A program made the position numbers and the translations under genes. From contig JBBHKE010003016.1 of the NCBI GenBank assembly GCA_037447655.1, forward strand, positions 1 through 64,000: a stretch of DNA of 64,000 nt. The letters are read 5' to 3'. Positions 41,988 through 53,210 of the stretch are shown piece by piece (position 1 is the stretch's first letter; every line of letters starts with the position of its first letter). The DNA comes from Zygnema cylindricum (Eukaryota; Streptophyta; Zygnematophyceae; Zygnematales; Zygnemataceae). The notes below the pieces were generated by a model. That model saw nothing but the letters and a program-made list of their open reading frames with translations, was not told the DNA's origin and did no database searches.

Positions 41988-42349
41988 ATGCCTCCCACTA
42001 AGGATTTAGCGTCCCGCTGAACATTATTTACTCAGGGAAGTGGAAGTTGGCGGAGGATTTCGTACATCTTTTGACGATACTCCTTGAACTCCTCCCAGAG
42101 GGTGTCCACTTGGTTTGGGAGGTGTTTGCATCGAGTCTTTTAATGGGCGATGTGGCGATCCTCCGCTACCAAACGTCTCCGGATGATCCGATCCCGAAGT
42201 TGGTCCTCTCCCTCTTCCGGTGCAGCTGCGGCTGCTTCTAGTTGTGGTGGGGCGGCTTCATGTGCAGGTGCTTCATGTACCGACTTTGGGGAGCTTCGGG
42301 GTCATCAACCGGTTTTGCTTGTTCTTCCCCCTCGTCTACTCGTTCCCAC

Positions 42350-43455
42350 TAAGGTACTTTCCTCAACTTGAAGGAGACATGTTTCCTAGCTGTTCGCGCT
42401 CCCTGCAAGGCGTTCTTTCTGGCTAGTTTAAGTGCTCATACCTCGTTTGTGACTTCAGCCCGAGAGATGATGTCGTGAAGACAAACATCTCATGGGTGAT
42501 ATTGGCATAGCAGCCAGGGAACATCTACTGTGTACCGATACTGGTCCTCAACCACTTCAACGAAAGCTAAGGCATGAGGGTTTAACTTGACATATCCCTT
42601 ATGGCTGTTCCCTAGGTCCTTCGTCCTCATAAAGTTCCATGCTAGGTGTGACAGCACGGTGGCGGGGATGTTGATAAGATCCCCAAGTTTTCATGTGTGC
42701 CATGATGCTGGCCACTCCTTAGGATCCCAATAGAAGCGTTTGGCAAAGCTGAAGGCGAGATCGGGATGATGGGGGTCGATAGGAAGTGGAAAGAGGTAGT
42801 CAAGAATCTCTTCCCCTTTTTCACTCTCGCCGTCCGTGTCTCTTTGTCCCCGTCAAAGGGCAAATACATCATCCCCGCTGAAATACTGTGCCTCAACCTT
42901 CTTTTCTGAGCTCTCCGAGAACTGCTCATCGGCGGTACTCTCTTTGTTTGGGTCCCTCGTCACCTCTAGATCTGACGCACCCTCCTCTATTCGTGAGGGT
43001 GTCGGTTCTTGCTCTGGCTCCTCAGCGTCCGAGAGCTCATAGTCTTTTTCATCCTCCTGGTCCCCCTCTCGGAGTGGATTATACTCAGGATCCTGCGAGT
43101 TCTCTAACCCCTCTCCTCTGCTGCTTCCTGCTATTCCTTCCCTGCTACCACCTGCATCCTCGAACTCCGGTTCCTCCTTTATCGCCCTCCTCCGGTCGGC
43201 TTGGACCATGGCTTCCATTGCGACTAACAATTGATCTTGGCGCGGCATGTCATTGTGACCTACCCGTACGAGTCTTCTACTTTTCGGTGGTGGAGAGGAC
43301 GACGACGCCATGGACAGCGTGGAGTCCAACAATGCAGGTAATTCGACGAGCGAGGGTAAATTAGCTGGGCAGAGCGAGCTGCTCTCCAAACTACCTTGGC
43401 TAGGTTGGTCGCGGAAGCTGGTGTCAGCTTTAGCTGAGAGGATTGAGGATTTCAC
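42350..43455 (-). pseudogene. extra sense reading frame between chromodomain and 3' LTR
   Basis: A minus-strand frame opens at 43455 (MKSSILSAK; alternative Met at about 43310, MASSSSPPPKSRR). It runs 200 codons of Ser/Glu/Asp-rich sequence to a TGA at 42853. A one-base shift later the frame continues (GEEILDYLFPLPIDPHHP, FAKRFYWDPKEWPASW, NIPATVLSHLAWNFM, DVPWLLCQYHP) to about 42350 with three more stops (TGA/TAG). I do not recognise the product: it is not an envelope with a visible membrane segment, nor a standard gag. It is co-oriented with pol, so it may be an accessory product of the element or captured host sequence. Confidence 0.6.
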
Positions 43456-43817
43456 CCTTGGACTCTTCCAAGCGTGGCAGCGTGGGAAGATATCGTAACG
43501 TCCAACATTTCGTAAGTTGCGCTATTGCGGCGATACCAAGGTTTCGTCATAACCAAGTGTGCGATTCCCAAGTGTGCGATTCACAATTGCGATATTGTGG
43601 TTTTCTGTCAACGTAGCGGTACCGCTGCGATTCTTTGACGGCACCGCTGCTATACTGCGCTTCGAAGGTTGCACAACCATAGTGTTGCGGTCCCTTAACA
43701 TTGCCGCTGCTTTTCCTCGCCGCGTCCCTAAAATGAATGCGATGGTTGCGACATTGCGATTCGTTCCTTTATTGCGTCTTTTTCGATTGTCCCTTCGGTC
43801 AAGCTGATGTCCGCACT
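43456..43817. other. spacer rich in TTGCGATATTGCGG-like words
   Basis: No gene. Degenerate GCTGCG/TTGCGAT repeats resembling those in the chromovirus LTR (41810-41935) and in copia C (57710-57900, 61110-61310). Confidence 0.5.
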
Positions 43818-44270
43818 CTACGTAAATCGGCGCAGCAAATCGGGCGAATGCTGATCCTCCTCGCCCACCCAAGAATGGTCTTGAACTCCGTAACCTTTCC
43901 ATCCTACCAAATACTGTATAGAGGTAGAATTCTGAAGTCGACGCGATTGAAGGATTTCTTCCACTTCGTACTTGTCCGATGTACCTTGAATGGGTGGTAA
44001 TGGAGTATGTGGACGTTGATGAGGGAAAACCGAATCGGGGTCGCGAAACGGTTTGAGAAGGGAAACATGGAAAATATTGTGGATATGCCATACCCGCGGA
44101 ATATTCAGTTTATAGGCCATGTGCGCCACCTTTGAAAGGATAGTGAATGGGCGCGAAATCGGTGCTAATTTCCTAGAGAGGGCACCCGGTAATGACATGT
44201 TTGCCATAATAAGGCGAACCTTATCATCCACACAAAAGACGGTGTCTTTACCGTGAGCGTTGGCTTGCAA
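43818..44270 (-). pseudogene. chromovirus integrase C-terminus and chromodomain
   Basis: 150 open codons. The FCVDDKVRLIMANMSLPG...RKLAPISRPFTILSK block is the integrase C-terminal (GPY/F-like) region. NIPRVWHIHNIFHVSLLKPF leads to the chromodomain YEVEEILQSRRLQ...YLVGWKGYGVQDHSWV, with the aromatic cage positions Y, W and the final W-containing motif largely kept. In chromoviruses this domain guides integration to marked chromatin. It is separated from the integrase core by a stop. Confidence 0.85.
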
Positions 44271-44291
44271 CTTTTGACGGTCCTTTTTAAG

Positions 44292-45137
44292 CTAGAGATC
44301 CTTCGTCGCCTTTTCAAGATTCGCTTGCAGCGTTTTGGCAAAGTCTAGAGCTGCAAGCGTAGGACAATCGGCGACCAATAAATTTTGGGGAATGGTGGGA
44401 TGTCGCCCATTGAGGGAAAATGGAGTAGCATTCTTGGACGAGTGCACAACATTGTTGTGTGCCACCTCAATTTGTGTCAAATGGTTCACCCAATCCGTTT
44501 GGTGCACCGATACATACGCACGTAAAACGTCCTTCAAAGTCTTGTTCACCCTTTCGGTCTGACCGTCAGTATGAGGGTGATAAGCCGTGGACATGGCAAA
44601 TTGTGTTCCACACAACTCGAACAGACTTTGCCAAAAGTGGCGAACCAACTTTCTATCACGGTCGTTGACGATCCTCTTAGGGAGTCCGCGATGGCGGAAA
44701 ATCACATCGAATAAAAAGTCTGCCACATCTCGAGCTGTAGCTCCAGTTGTCGTGGGTATGAAATGGACCATTTTCGTTAGGTAGTCCATGACAACGAAGA
44801 TGGAGTCATAGCCTAGTCGCGTTAATGGGAGAGCAACAATGAAGTCCATCGAAATCGCCTCCCAATGAACAGATGGTATCGCGAGAGGTTGCAACAAACA
44901 TTGATGACCCGATTCCGATTTATGTCAGTTACAAGAGTCACATGTTCTGACATATTTTGCTATGTCTTGAGTCATGTTTGGCCAATAATACGCCTCACCA
45001 ACACGTGCAATTGTTTTATCTCGTCCGAAATGTCCACAAAGCGGCTCGTCATGACTCATTTTAAGTATCATGTGACGTAATTCTTGGTTTGTCGGGATAG
45101 AAAGTCGAGTTTGCTTGCTCGGTCTATACCTCCACAT
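44292..45137 (-). pseudogene. chromovirus integrase zinc finger and core
   Basis: H2C2 finger (HMILKMSHDEPLCGHFGRDKT ... CDSC) at 44925-45137. The catalytic core at 44292-44897 has WEAISMDFIVALP (first D), IVNDRDRKLV (second D; the family has SDRD) and TDGQTERVNKTL (E). A stop near 44925 separates finger and core. Catalytic residues appear present, but the protein cannot be made in one piece. Confidence 0.88.
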
Positions 45138-46016
45138 ATTGTTGGTGGTTCGAACTAAAATCTTTCGTTTAACTAGTTCCTTAAGTGCATCATCTTCGTC
45201 GTATATGGCCTTAACCCTATTTAGCCACTAATCGTCCACTTGTACCGTACTTGCCATTGCGCTGATCTTCAGACCCTGCGTTTTTTCCGGCCTAGCGGTG
45301 TCTTTTTTGACAAAGCTTTTGCTTAGATTCTCCGATGCTTGCGAACCTTGCTCTGTCACTAGCGCAGCTACACCAAGTCTTCTCGACAGCGCATCTGTCG
45401 AGTTTGTCTTGCCTAGTTTATACACAATAGTTGATTCCCGTCCGAAGGTCTAAAAAAACATCATCCATCGAACCTGTTTCTTTGACAACTTTGGCTCTGT
45501 CTGGAGATAGTGTAAGGCATGGTGATCGGTGATGATTGTGATCCACTTTCTTGAACGTATCATTTCCAAACTTCCAACGCGTTAATAATTGCTATTGTCT
45601 CCTTTTCATGCATGGTCCGGTTAAGTTCCGCAGCCTTTAGTTTACGACTGTCGTATGTTATGGGTTGAAGGCCCTTGCCGTGATCCTCCATAAGGATCGC
45701 TCTAATAGCCGTATCGTTGTCATCGTTTTATTGTCCAAGGTAACTGTGGGTCGGGGACAGCTAACATAGGGGTGGTAACAAACCGCTCCTTTAACGTGTC
45801 AAAGGCTGCCCCTTGCGCCGTTTTCCACTCATAGGGCACGTCATTCTTAATTAAGTCCGTGAGTGGTGCACCGTTTTTTGCGAAACCTTCTACGAAACAA
45901 TGATAGTAGGAGCATAATCCAAGAAAGCTCCGTAACTCCGTAACGTTAGTCAGTTGTGGCCACTCCTTGACTGCCTTAGTTTTGTTCGGATCCACTGCAA
46001 TCCCATCCCCGCTCAC
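45138..46016 (-). pseudogene. chromovirus RT thumb and RNase H, broken
   Basis: VDPNKTKAVKEWPQ...ELRSFLGLCSYYHCFVEGFAKNGAPL at 45720-46016 is the RT thumb/connection. RNase H follows in fragments with several stops, ending in YKLGKTNSTDALSRR (45380-45425), the usual end of the RNase H. At 46017 the frame is cut by the solo LTR. Confidence 0.85.
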
Positions 46017-46830
46017 TGCAATTCTGTGTCCTCCATTGGACTACAGAATTCAAGAAGCCTGTAGATAGTTATTAACTAACCCACTTTCAATGGCAACCAC
46101 TGCTACCCAAGCAGACAAGCAGACAATCTGACTGCACCCCTGTGTAGCTTGGACTCCTTTGAGTTTGTAGGAAAAACAATATTTGAAAACGCCCAACCAG
46201 GCAATAAGTTATGGGGTGGCAAAGATGTTCATTTTACAAAAACCCTCAAGGAGAGAGGTGACAAAAAAAAAACACTAAGTCCTGATTCCCTCTAATAGCT
46301 CCTATCTACTCAAGTACGGACCAATTGTTTTGTTGTACTGTTCCAGAAAGTACTACTGCCGATGTACCTTTATACGACAAATGTACTACAAGGCTATTGC
46401 GTGGACGCGTGCCCTCTTTTTACTTGTTTATAGGTTCCTCGGAATTCCCGCGACCAAATGTGATCTCTCCACGTGGGGCCATCTCATGCTATGTCACAAA
46501 AAGCCAAAGTGACCACTCCGAGATTTCGGCGATGATGTGCGCCGTTGGATATGAACCGAAATGCAATCTCAGCCGTTATAAATACTTGCGCAATATTCGT
46601 TTCGCTGTCGAAACAAAATAAGTGGTATCCGTTTTGAAATAGTATCGTACTTCGTACTTTACAAAACTGTATCTATGCATGCTTTATACAGTTTTAGTTA
46701 AATGAATTCCTTCATTCTTAAATAAATATATATCTATCATACCTTATAACATTTAGCATTGGTCCTAGTCTAATAGGATAAAGCTGACTGCTACCGGCCA
46801 ACTTGTCGGACAGCAGGAACAGTTGTTCTA

Positions 46831-47820
46831 TGACAACTGGTGCAGGTGGAGCTGCAGCAGTAGTGGTAGAAGTAGACATAGCTTAAGCAAAAGCTTTCCA
46901 AGAAGTCCTCACAAAACATTGTAAATCACCAGTCTAACACTTCACAGTTTTACTAAAATTTACTACACTATAGACCCGGACTCACATATCCAATTAACAC
47001 AAAACTCAGCACAGAAGAACCTCAACATATATACTGTTAACTCCCAAAGTTACAACCATATTCACCTAGTAGACCATAAGATACATGACCTACAAGTTTC
47101 CCACAAACTGCCTTTTTTTTTCTTTATCTCAAAATTGGATACAAGAATATTTCTAAGTCCTAATCTTTATACTATGAGAGAGCATCTACAACCTATTAGC
47201 CAATCAAATGTCAGTACCCAGAATAGTAGTACTGTACGATAGTACGACAAGGTACACTAGTGTACTTCCAAAAACCTAAATCCAACTAGCCTAAAAGTGA
47301 ATAGTGAAACACTATTTCCTAAAGTGCTACGCTACAAAAACAATCTCTTCAGGTATTTAACAATCTGATGTCGTACACATAATGTTGCTTAGTTAGTCAT
47401 CAACCTCAAATTCTTCCAACCTGCTGTGGTAAACTTGTACGACTATCTGGGACGCTTACGAAGCTCCTCGTCATCTGTGGTCCCCCTCAGAATTCTCGTC
47501 GTTAATCTGATACGAATCAACGTCTGATATTTGTCGTTTGGTATCAGTGTTCCCAGATGTCTGGTTTAATTTCCGTCTTCCCGATCCGACGAATTCAGTC
47601 GTCCGATAGATGACATGTGGCCATGTCCATTCCCCATTTCCTGCACTGTCTAAAAAGCCGACGCGTGTATATGTGACCGTACTAATACTCTTTGAGAAAA
47701 CATTCTACTGTCACACTATTTAAGGTAAGTATTACATTTCAAACTACACCAAAAATATTCTAAGTACTTAGGCTTCCCTCACAGCTCTATATACTAAAGA
47801 CAAAGCTTTCAAAAACAACA
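46831..47820 (-). repeat. 3' LTR of copia B
   Basis: 990 bp, closely similar to 51987-52974 over its whole length. In the minus sense it starts TGTTGTTTTTGAAAGC and ends CAGTTGTCA. The last ~45 bp are identical in type to the first gag codons of the 5' side. Confidence 0.88.
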
Positions 47821-47843
47821 CTCCCCTAAAGCTTTAGTCTCAG

Positions 47844-48647
47844 TTACTCAATTAGACCAATAGCCTTTCTGCAAAACTGTAATTTAGGTGCAGGAAGAGC
47901 TTTAGTTAGCATATCTGCAACCATGTTTTCATCCGGCAAATAGCACATTTTTATGACCTTTCCAAGCACATTTTCACAGACAAAATGCAGTCTGATATCC
48001 ATATGTTTGCTTTTAAAGTGATGGCTGGGGTTAGAGGCTATGGCAATTGATGCATGGTTGTCGCACCAGATGACTTGAGGACCAGTTTGCATATGTCCCT
48101 ATTCCTGCAAAAATACTTTTACCCACAAGAGTTCCTTGAGGGCAGAACTTGCTGCCATATATTCGGATTCCATAGTTGACTGGGTAGTGACCTTTTGAAG
48201 TTTGCTGCTCCACCACCAGGTACCATTTCCAATCTGTAGAACAAATCTAGTGGTGGATTTCTTGTTCGGCATGTCTCCATAACTCGCATCACTCCAAGTT
48301 TTCAGCTTGACTTCTCCTCCTCCGAGGACAAGTTTAAGATTTTGAGTTCTTGCCAAGTACCTCAGGACTCTTTTTGCACCTTCCCAATCTGCCTTTTTTG
48401 GGTTTTGAAGACTCCTACTCAACGCTCCAACCGCTGCTGTCACATCCGGCCTAGTACAGTTCATAAAATAGATAAGAGATCCAACTACCTGCCTATATGG
48501 TTTTGAGACCATCAACTCCTCCTCCCTTAACTCTTGCATCTCATCAACTAGAATGCCTAACTCAGAGTCAACTCCTTCTAATTTCTGTCTGTATTCCATA
48601 GGAGTGACACATCCTTTAGCCTCTTTCATATCAAACTTTTCAAGCAT
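47844..48647 (-). pseudogene. copia B RNase H
   Basis: Minus-strand MLEKFDMKEAKG...GSLIYFMNCTRPDVTAAVGA, AKRVLRYLARTQNLKL, TWSDASYGDMP, STMESEYMAASSALKELLWVK (48099-48647), then after one stop VIWCDNHASIAIASNPSHHF and ADMLTKALPAPKL (47844-48092). Near-complete domain; one nonsense codon separates the halves. Confidence 0.88.
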
Positions 48648-48659
48648 GGAACTTATAGC

Positions 48660-49720
48660 CTCCTTTTAAGTTAACATGATTTGCCTCTTACTTCTATCTC
48701 CCTCTACTTGTATTCCTAAAATATATTTGGCCTCACCGAGGTCTTTTATCTCAAACCTTGATTTCAGTGCTCTCTTGATCCTATTTATTTCATCCATGGA
48801 TTTGCTGATAAGAAGCAAATCATCTACATAAACAGCAATATACAGTTTTCCATCCTCCCCTTGTAAAACATAATCAGAATGGTCTTAACTAATTCTTTTG
48901 AAACCTAGTTTGGTGAGGAACTCATCTACCTTTAGGTTCCATTGTCTAGGGGCCTGTTTAAGCCCATACAAGGATTTCATGAGTTTACATACTAGATTTT
49001 CTTCTCCTTTTTCTACATACGTTCCTGGTTGCTGCATATAAATATTTTCTTCCTGCTCTCCATGAAGGAACGCTGTCTTAACGTCCATCTGATGGACATC
49101 CATGTTTTCAATAGCAGCTAAACTAAGTAAGATTCTGACATTTGGAAACCTTACCACTGGAGAGAAAGTTTCCTCAAAGTTGATTCCCTCTTTCATATTG
49201 TAATCTTTGGCCACAAGTCTGGCCTTGTACCGTTCAATCGTGCCATTAGGATTTAATTTTACTTTAAAAACCCATTTACTTCCGATGGCTTTTCGGTCCG
49301 GAGGTAGATCAACCAGCTCCCACGTTTAGGCTTCCATTATAGACTTCATTTCATCGTTTGCCGCTTCAATCCAGTGAGTTCTTTCTGGTGAAGAGAAAGC
49401 CTCCCGGATGGTCTGAGGTTCTCCTGGGTTAGCAGAATAGGCAAATTGGGAACTTGATTGGAGGCAACTGCTAGTTCTCTTTCCCCCCTGAAATTTTGAG
49501 GCGGAGACCGATGGAAGTCTTGCGTTTCTTTGCTGTCTTGCAGCTGGCTGTGACTGATCCTGTAACTGTTCTCCTTGCTCCATTTGTTGTTGAAGGGGAA
49601 CTTGATTTCCCGAGATCACCGGTTCTGCAAGAGGTTGCTGAACACGTTGGTAGAACACTGTTTTTCTGTGTGTCAAAAATATCATAGTCCTGAGATTTTT
49701 CGGCAACTTTAGTATCTGTT
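48660..49720 (-). pseudogene. copia B reverse transcriptase
   Basis: Minus-strand SPERTHWIEAANDEMKSIMEA (about 49330-49390), then a stop in place of Trp in the T-W-ELV motif, then [59 protein letters not shown] (48885-49214). Another stop, then AVYVDDLLLISKS near 48830 (catalytic pair intact) and DLGEAKYILGIQV. Proline/glutamine-rich linker at 49471-49706. Confidence 0.87.
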
Positions 49721-49815
49721 ATAGAAAAAATATCTGCTGATTCCGACTCATCTTTTATAATAATGTTCCTAGACACTACTATCTTCAGCTTTTCTAAAAC
49801 ATAAACTCTATAACC

Positions 49816-50385
49816 CTATGAATTTTCATCATACCCGATAAGAATACCTGGTAGACCTTTAGGTTCCATTTTCCATGTATTTGGGGATGTGTTTAGAATA
49901 AAGCATTTACTGCCAAATACCCTGAAATGACTTACGTCTGGTTTCCTACCTGTCCATAATTCAAAAGGGGTAGTAATGACTGAACGAGATGCAATCCTGT
50001 TTTTGATATAGACTGCACAATTTGCGGCCTCAGCCCAGAATTTCAAATCTATATTCTTTTCAGCTAGCATAGATGTAGCATATTCTCTAATTGTCCTATT
50101 TAATCTCTCAGAAACACCATTTTGCTGAGGAGTGTAACGAACTGTTAGCTGACGACTAATCCTTTCATTTAAGAGAAAGTTTTCAAATTCTTTTGACATA
50201 TACTCTCCTCCATTATCCGATCTGAGTTCCAGAATCGGAACTCCATGAAGTATATCAACCCAAGCCTTGTAATGTTTGAAGTGGCCGAACACTTCACTCT
50301 TTTCTTTCATGAAGTAGACTTTTGTGAACCGAGAGAAATCGTCTGTATAAGCAACCATGAAACGAACCCCCCCAGTAAATGGCAC
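49816..50385 (-). pseudogene. copia B integrase core and C-terminal part
   Basis: 189 open codons: MPFTGGVRFMVAYTDDFSRFTKVYF, ELRSDNGGEYMSKEF (second D), QQNGVSERLNRTIREY (E), FWAEAANCAVYIKNR and PFELWTGRKPDVSHFRVFGSK. The first catalytic Asp region lies just upstream across a stop (50400-50418). Confidence 0.88.
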
Positions 50386-50418
50386 CTGTGCTGGTCCCAG
50401 ATCATCCGAATGAATAAG

Positions 50419-51084
50419 TTATAAGACTTTTGTTGATTTGTGATCTGATTGCTGGGGAAAATGCAACTTAAGAATCTTGCCTATAGAGGAACCATCACAT
50501 GTTTTTAGTGGCTCATTTGTTAGTGAAACACCCTCTATTTTACCAACTTTGACCATTTTTGTTAAGCTATCATAGCTGACATGGCTTAGTCTTTTATGCC
50601 ATAATTCATTCAGAGATTGTACACCAGAATAGAGAACATAATTTTCTTTAGATTCATCCATATCCATACGGTACATTTTGCTTGCATCTCTAGTTCCTGT
50701 GACTGCTATTTTGCCTAGCTTGCTCACAACCTGCCTACCTCCTTTAAGGGAGACCTCAAAACCTTTACTCTCAACCAAAGATGTAGAAAAAAGGTTCCTT
50801 TTATAATCAGGAACAAATAAATCATTATGAAGTGTTCTTTCTACTGGTTTCCCTCCTACATCTACCAGCAATGAGGCATCACCTTGTGTAGATGTCTGCA
50901 CACTCATTCCACAAGCATAGTAAATATTTCTTGCAGGTGTTAAATTCAGATTGGTAAAAAGTGACTTGTTCCAGCATATATGTGTTGATGCTCCGGTGTC
51001 CATTATCAACCCAGTGTCCCTGGAGCCTTCCATAGTCGCTGCCATTGCAAATAGCTCCGAATCATCCTGCTCAATGAAGCTCAA
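50419..51084 (-). pseudogene. copia B protease and GAG-pre-integrase
   Basis: 221 open codons in the same frame as the integrase. Protease GLIMDTGASTHICW (DTG intact), VERTLHNDLFVPDYKRNLFSTS, then NELWHKRLSHVSYDSLTKM and CDGSSIGKILKLHFP, where the usual Cys of the second zinc pair has become Ser. Ends at a stop before LIHSDD. Confidence 0.87.
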
Positions 51085-51199
51085 GGACTCATCCTCCTCA
51101 ATGACAAATGATAAAAATAAAGAGGTGTTTTGTAACTTCTGACCAGAAAAGCTTTGGTTAAATTGACTTTGTTGCCATCCTAGCCTATATAATCCTGTC

Positions 51200-52035
51200 T
51201 CATTTGCCTTCTTTAGTTTAGGACAGTACCTATAACCATGACCTCTTTCTGAACAGTAAAAACAAGCAGTGAAAGACTATCTATTCTGACCTTGATTAAA
51301 CTGTTTAAACTGACCCTGATTCTGATTAAACTGATCGTTTGCGGATAAATTGATTTCTTCCCTGATTAAACTGTCCTTTCCTGTCAAAGTTTGTGTTCAA
51401 TGCTTCTAAGCTCTTTTCACCACTAAGCATCTTTGACGTAGACTCTCCTTCAAATATAATATTAATAGCTAACTGAAGAGTCCAACTAGAGTTATCATTC
51501 TTTTTCAATTCAGCAGATGCATCTTTCATGCTACTAGGAAGACCCCTAATTATCAGTGCAGCTTGCTGGAATTCAGGAAAAGATCCTCCAGCACAAGCAT
51601 GAACATCAATGAGAGCTCTGAAATTGTCGGTATACTCGGCCATTATTCCCCCCGAGTATATGTAGTCCCATATTTTTCCAACCAACAGGAGTTCTTTTTG
51701 AACATTCGCTTTCTCATAAGAAGTATTTAGAGACTTCCATATGTCGATCGCCTTTTTCATTTTGATCCTCGACATGACCATGTTTTCCGAAAGGCAAAGT
51801 TTGAGAGTATTTTGAGCCTGTGAATTCTTCTTCGCCCACGTTATGTCAACTTTATCAAGTGATCCATCCAGAATGTCCAGCATACCTGCATTTTCAAAAT
51901 GTGACTCAACCATATCCGCCCAGTAAGCATACTTCTGACCGTTAAAAATAGGAATTCTTGAGGACAGGCCCATAACCTATTACCTATAACAACTGATGCA
52001 AGTGGAGCTGCAGCAGTGGTGGTAGAAGTAGACAT
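51200..52035 (-). pseudogene. copia B gag
   Basis: Start MSTSTTTAAAPLASVV at 52035, lying inside the repeated (LTR) sequence. After a short shift GLSSRIPIFNGQKYAYWADMVESHF (51326-51973) continues through KIWDYIYSGGIMAEYTDNFRAL and AALIIRGLPSSMKDA. A zinc knuckle remnant (CFYCSERGHGYRYCPKLK) lies across stops near 51210-51270. Confidence 0.85.
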
Positions 52036-52974
52036 AGCTTAAGCAGAAGCTTTTTAAGAAGTCCTCACAAAACACTGTAAATCACCAGTCTAACACTTCA
52101 CAGTTTTACTGAAATTTACCACACTATAGATCCGGACTCACAGATCCAATTAACACAAAACTCAGCACATAAGGACCTCAATATACATGCTGTTAACTCC
52201 CAAGGTTACAGCCAAATTGACACAGTAGACCATAAGATACATGACATGCAAGTTTCCCAGAAACTGCCTTTTTGTTTTCTTATCTCAAAATTGGATACAA
52301 GAATATTTCTAAGTCCTAATCTTTATACTCTGAGAGAGCATCTACTACCTATTAGCCAATCAGATGTCAGTACCCAGAATAGTAATACTGTACGATAGTA
52401 CGACAAGGTACACTAGTGTACTTCCAAAAACCTAAATCCAACTAGCCTAAAAGTGAATAGTGAAACACTATTTCCTAAAGTGTTACGCTACAAAAACAAT
52501 CTCTTCAGGTATTTACAATCTGATGTCGTACACATAATGTTGCTTGCTTAGTCAGCAACCTCAAATACTTCCAACCTGCTGTGGTAAACTTGTACGACTA
52601 TCTGGGACGTTTACGAAGCTCCTCGTCATCTGTGGTCCCCCTCAGAATTCTCGTCGTTAATCTGATACGAATCAACGTCTGATATTTGTCGTTTGGTATC
52701 AGTGTTCCCAGATGTCTGGTTTAATTTCCGTCTTCCCGATCCGACGAATTTAGTCGTCCGATAGATGACATGTGGCCATGTCCATTCCCCATTTCCTGCA
52801 CTGTCTAAAAAGCCGACGCGTGTATATGTGACCATACTAATACTCTTTGAGAAAACATTCTACTTTCACACTATTTAAGGTAAGTGTTACATTTCAAACT
52901 ACACCAAAAATATTCTAAGTACTTAGGCTTCCCTCACAGCTCTATATACTAAAGACAAAGCTTTTAAAAACAAC
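51987..52974 (-). repeat. 5' LTR of copia B
   Basis: 988 bp partner of 46831-47820, with small substitutions scattered along it. Its outer end reads AACAAC followed by the solo-LTR sequence GGGAATCGGG. The expected terminal TG of the inner end reads TA here. Confidence 0.87.
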
Positions 52975-53210
52975 GGGAATCGGGATCAAGTCCTGGGTCC
53001 GTCAGGTTTCTTTTTAGTAACCTACTAAAAAAAACTACCTGTTGAGCTAAGGCAGCCATGGTTCAACCACCCTCTCTATCCTTCAGTGACTACAACAAAG
53101 ATGGGGGGTAGAGAGAGGAGGTGGAGGCAGGCTGTCCGTCCTTTTTTTTTATATACTAACATATTTATACCTAGAAGATACTCGATAAATCTATTAATTT
53201 AAACACTCAC

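Larger units (their letters stand above)
46831..52974 (-). mobile_element. copia B, complete but decayed, nested in the solo LTR
   Basis: LTRs 46831-47820 and 51987-52974 flank gag, protease, integrase, RT and RNase H read on the minus strand. The polypurine tract (AAAGCTTTAGGGGAG in minus sense) precedes the 3' LTR. Frames are broken by several stops and at least two shifts. No matching target duplication was found. It is the innermost of three layers here. Confidence 0.9.
46017..53205 (-). mobile_element. solo LTR (family L) in the chromovirus RT, itself split by copia B
   Basis: The two outer pieces (46017-46830 and 52975-53205) together give about 1.04 kb that aligns with the LTR at 40395-41396 in reverse orientation, starting TGTTTAAATTAATAG and ending CACAGAATTGCA. 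The 5-bp duplication CTCAC (46012-46016, 53206-53210) flanks it. Joining the flanks restores the chromovirus RT reading FLGHVVSGDGIAVDP. With no internal domain of its own, it is a solo LTR left by LTR-LTR recombination. Confidence 0.88.

Noticed and set aside
43522-44091. Minus-strand 189-codon frame overlapping the chromodomain region
   Set aside because: It overlaps the well-supported integrase/chromodomain frame in another phase and shows no motifs.
40395-46830. A giant foldback element formed by the inverted LTRs at 40395-41396 and 46017-46830
   Set aside because: The right copy is an independent solo LTR with its own CTCAC target duplication inside the chromovirus RT.
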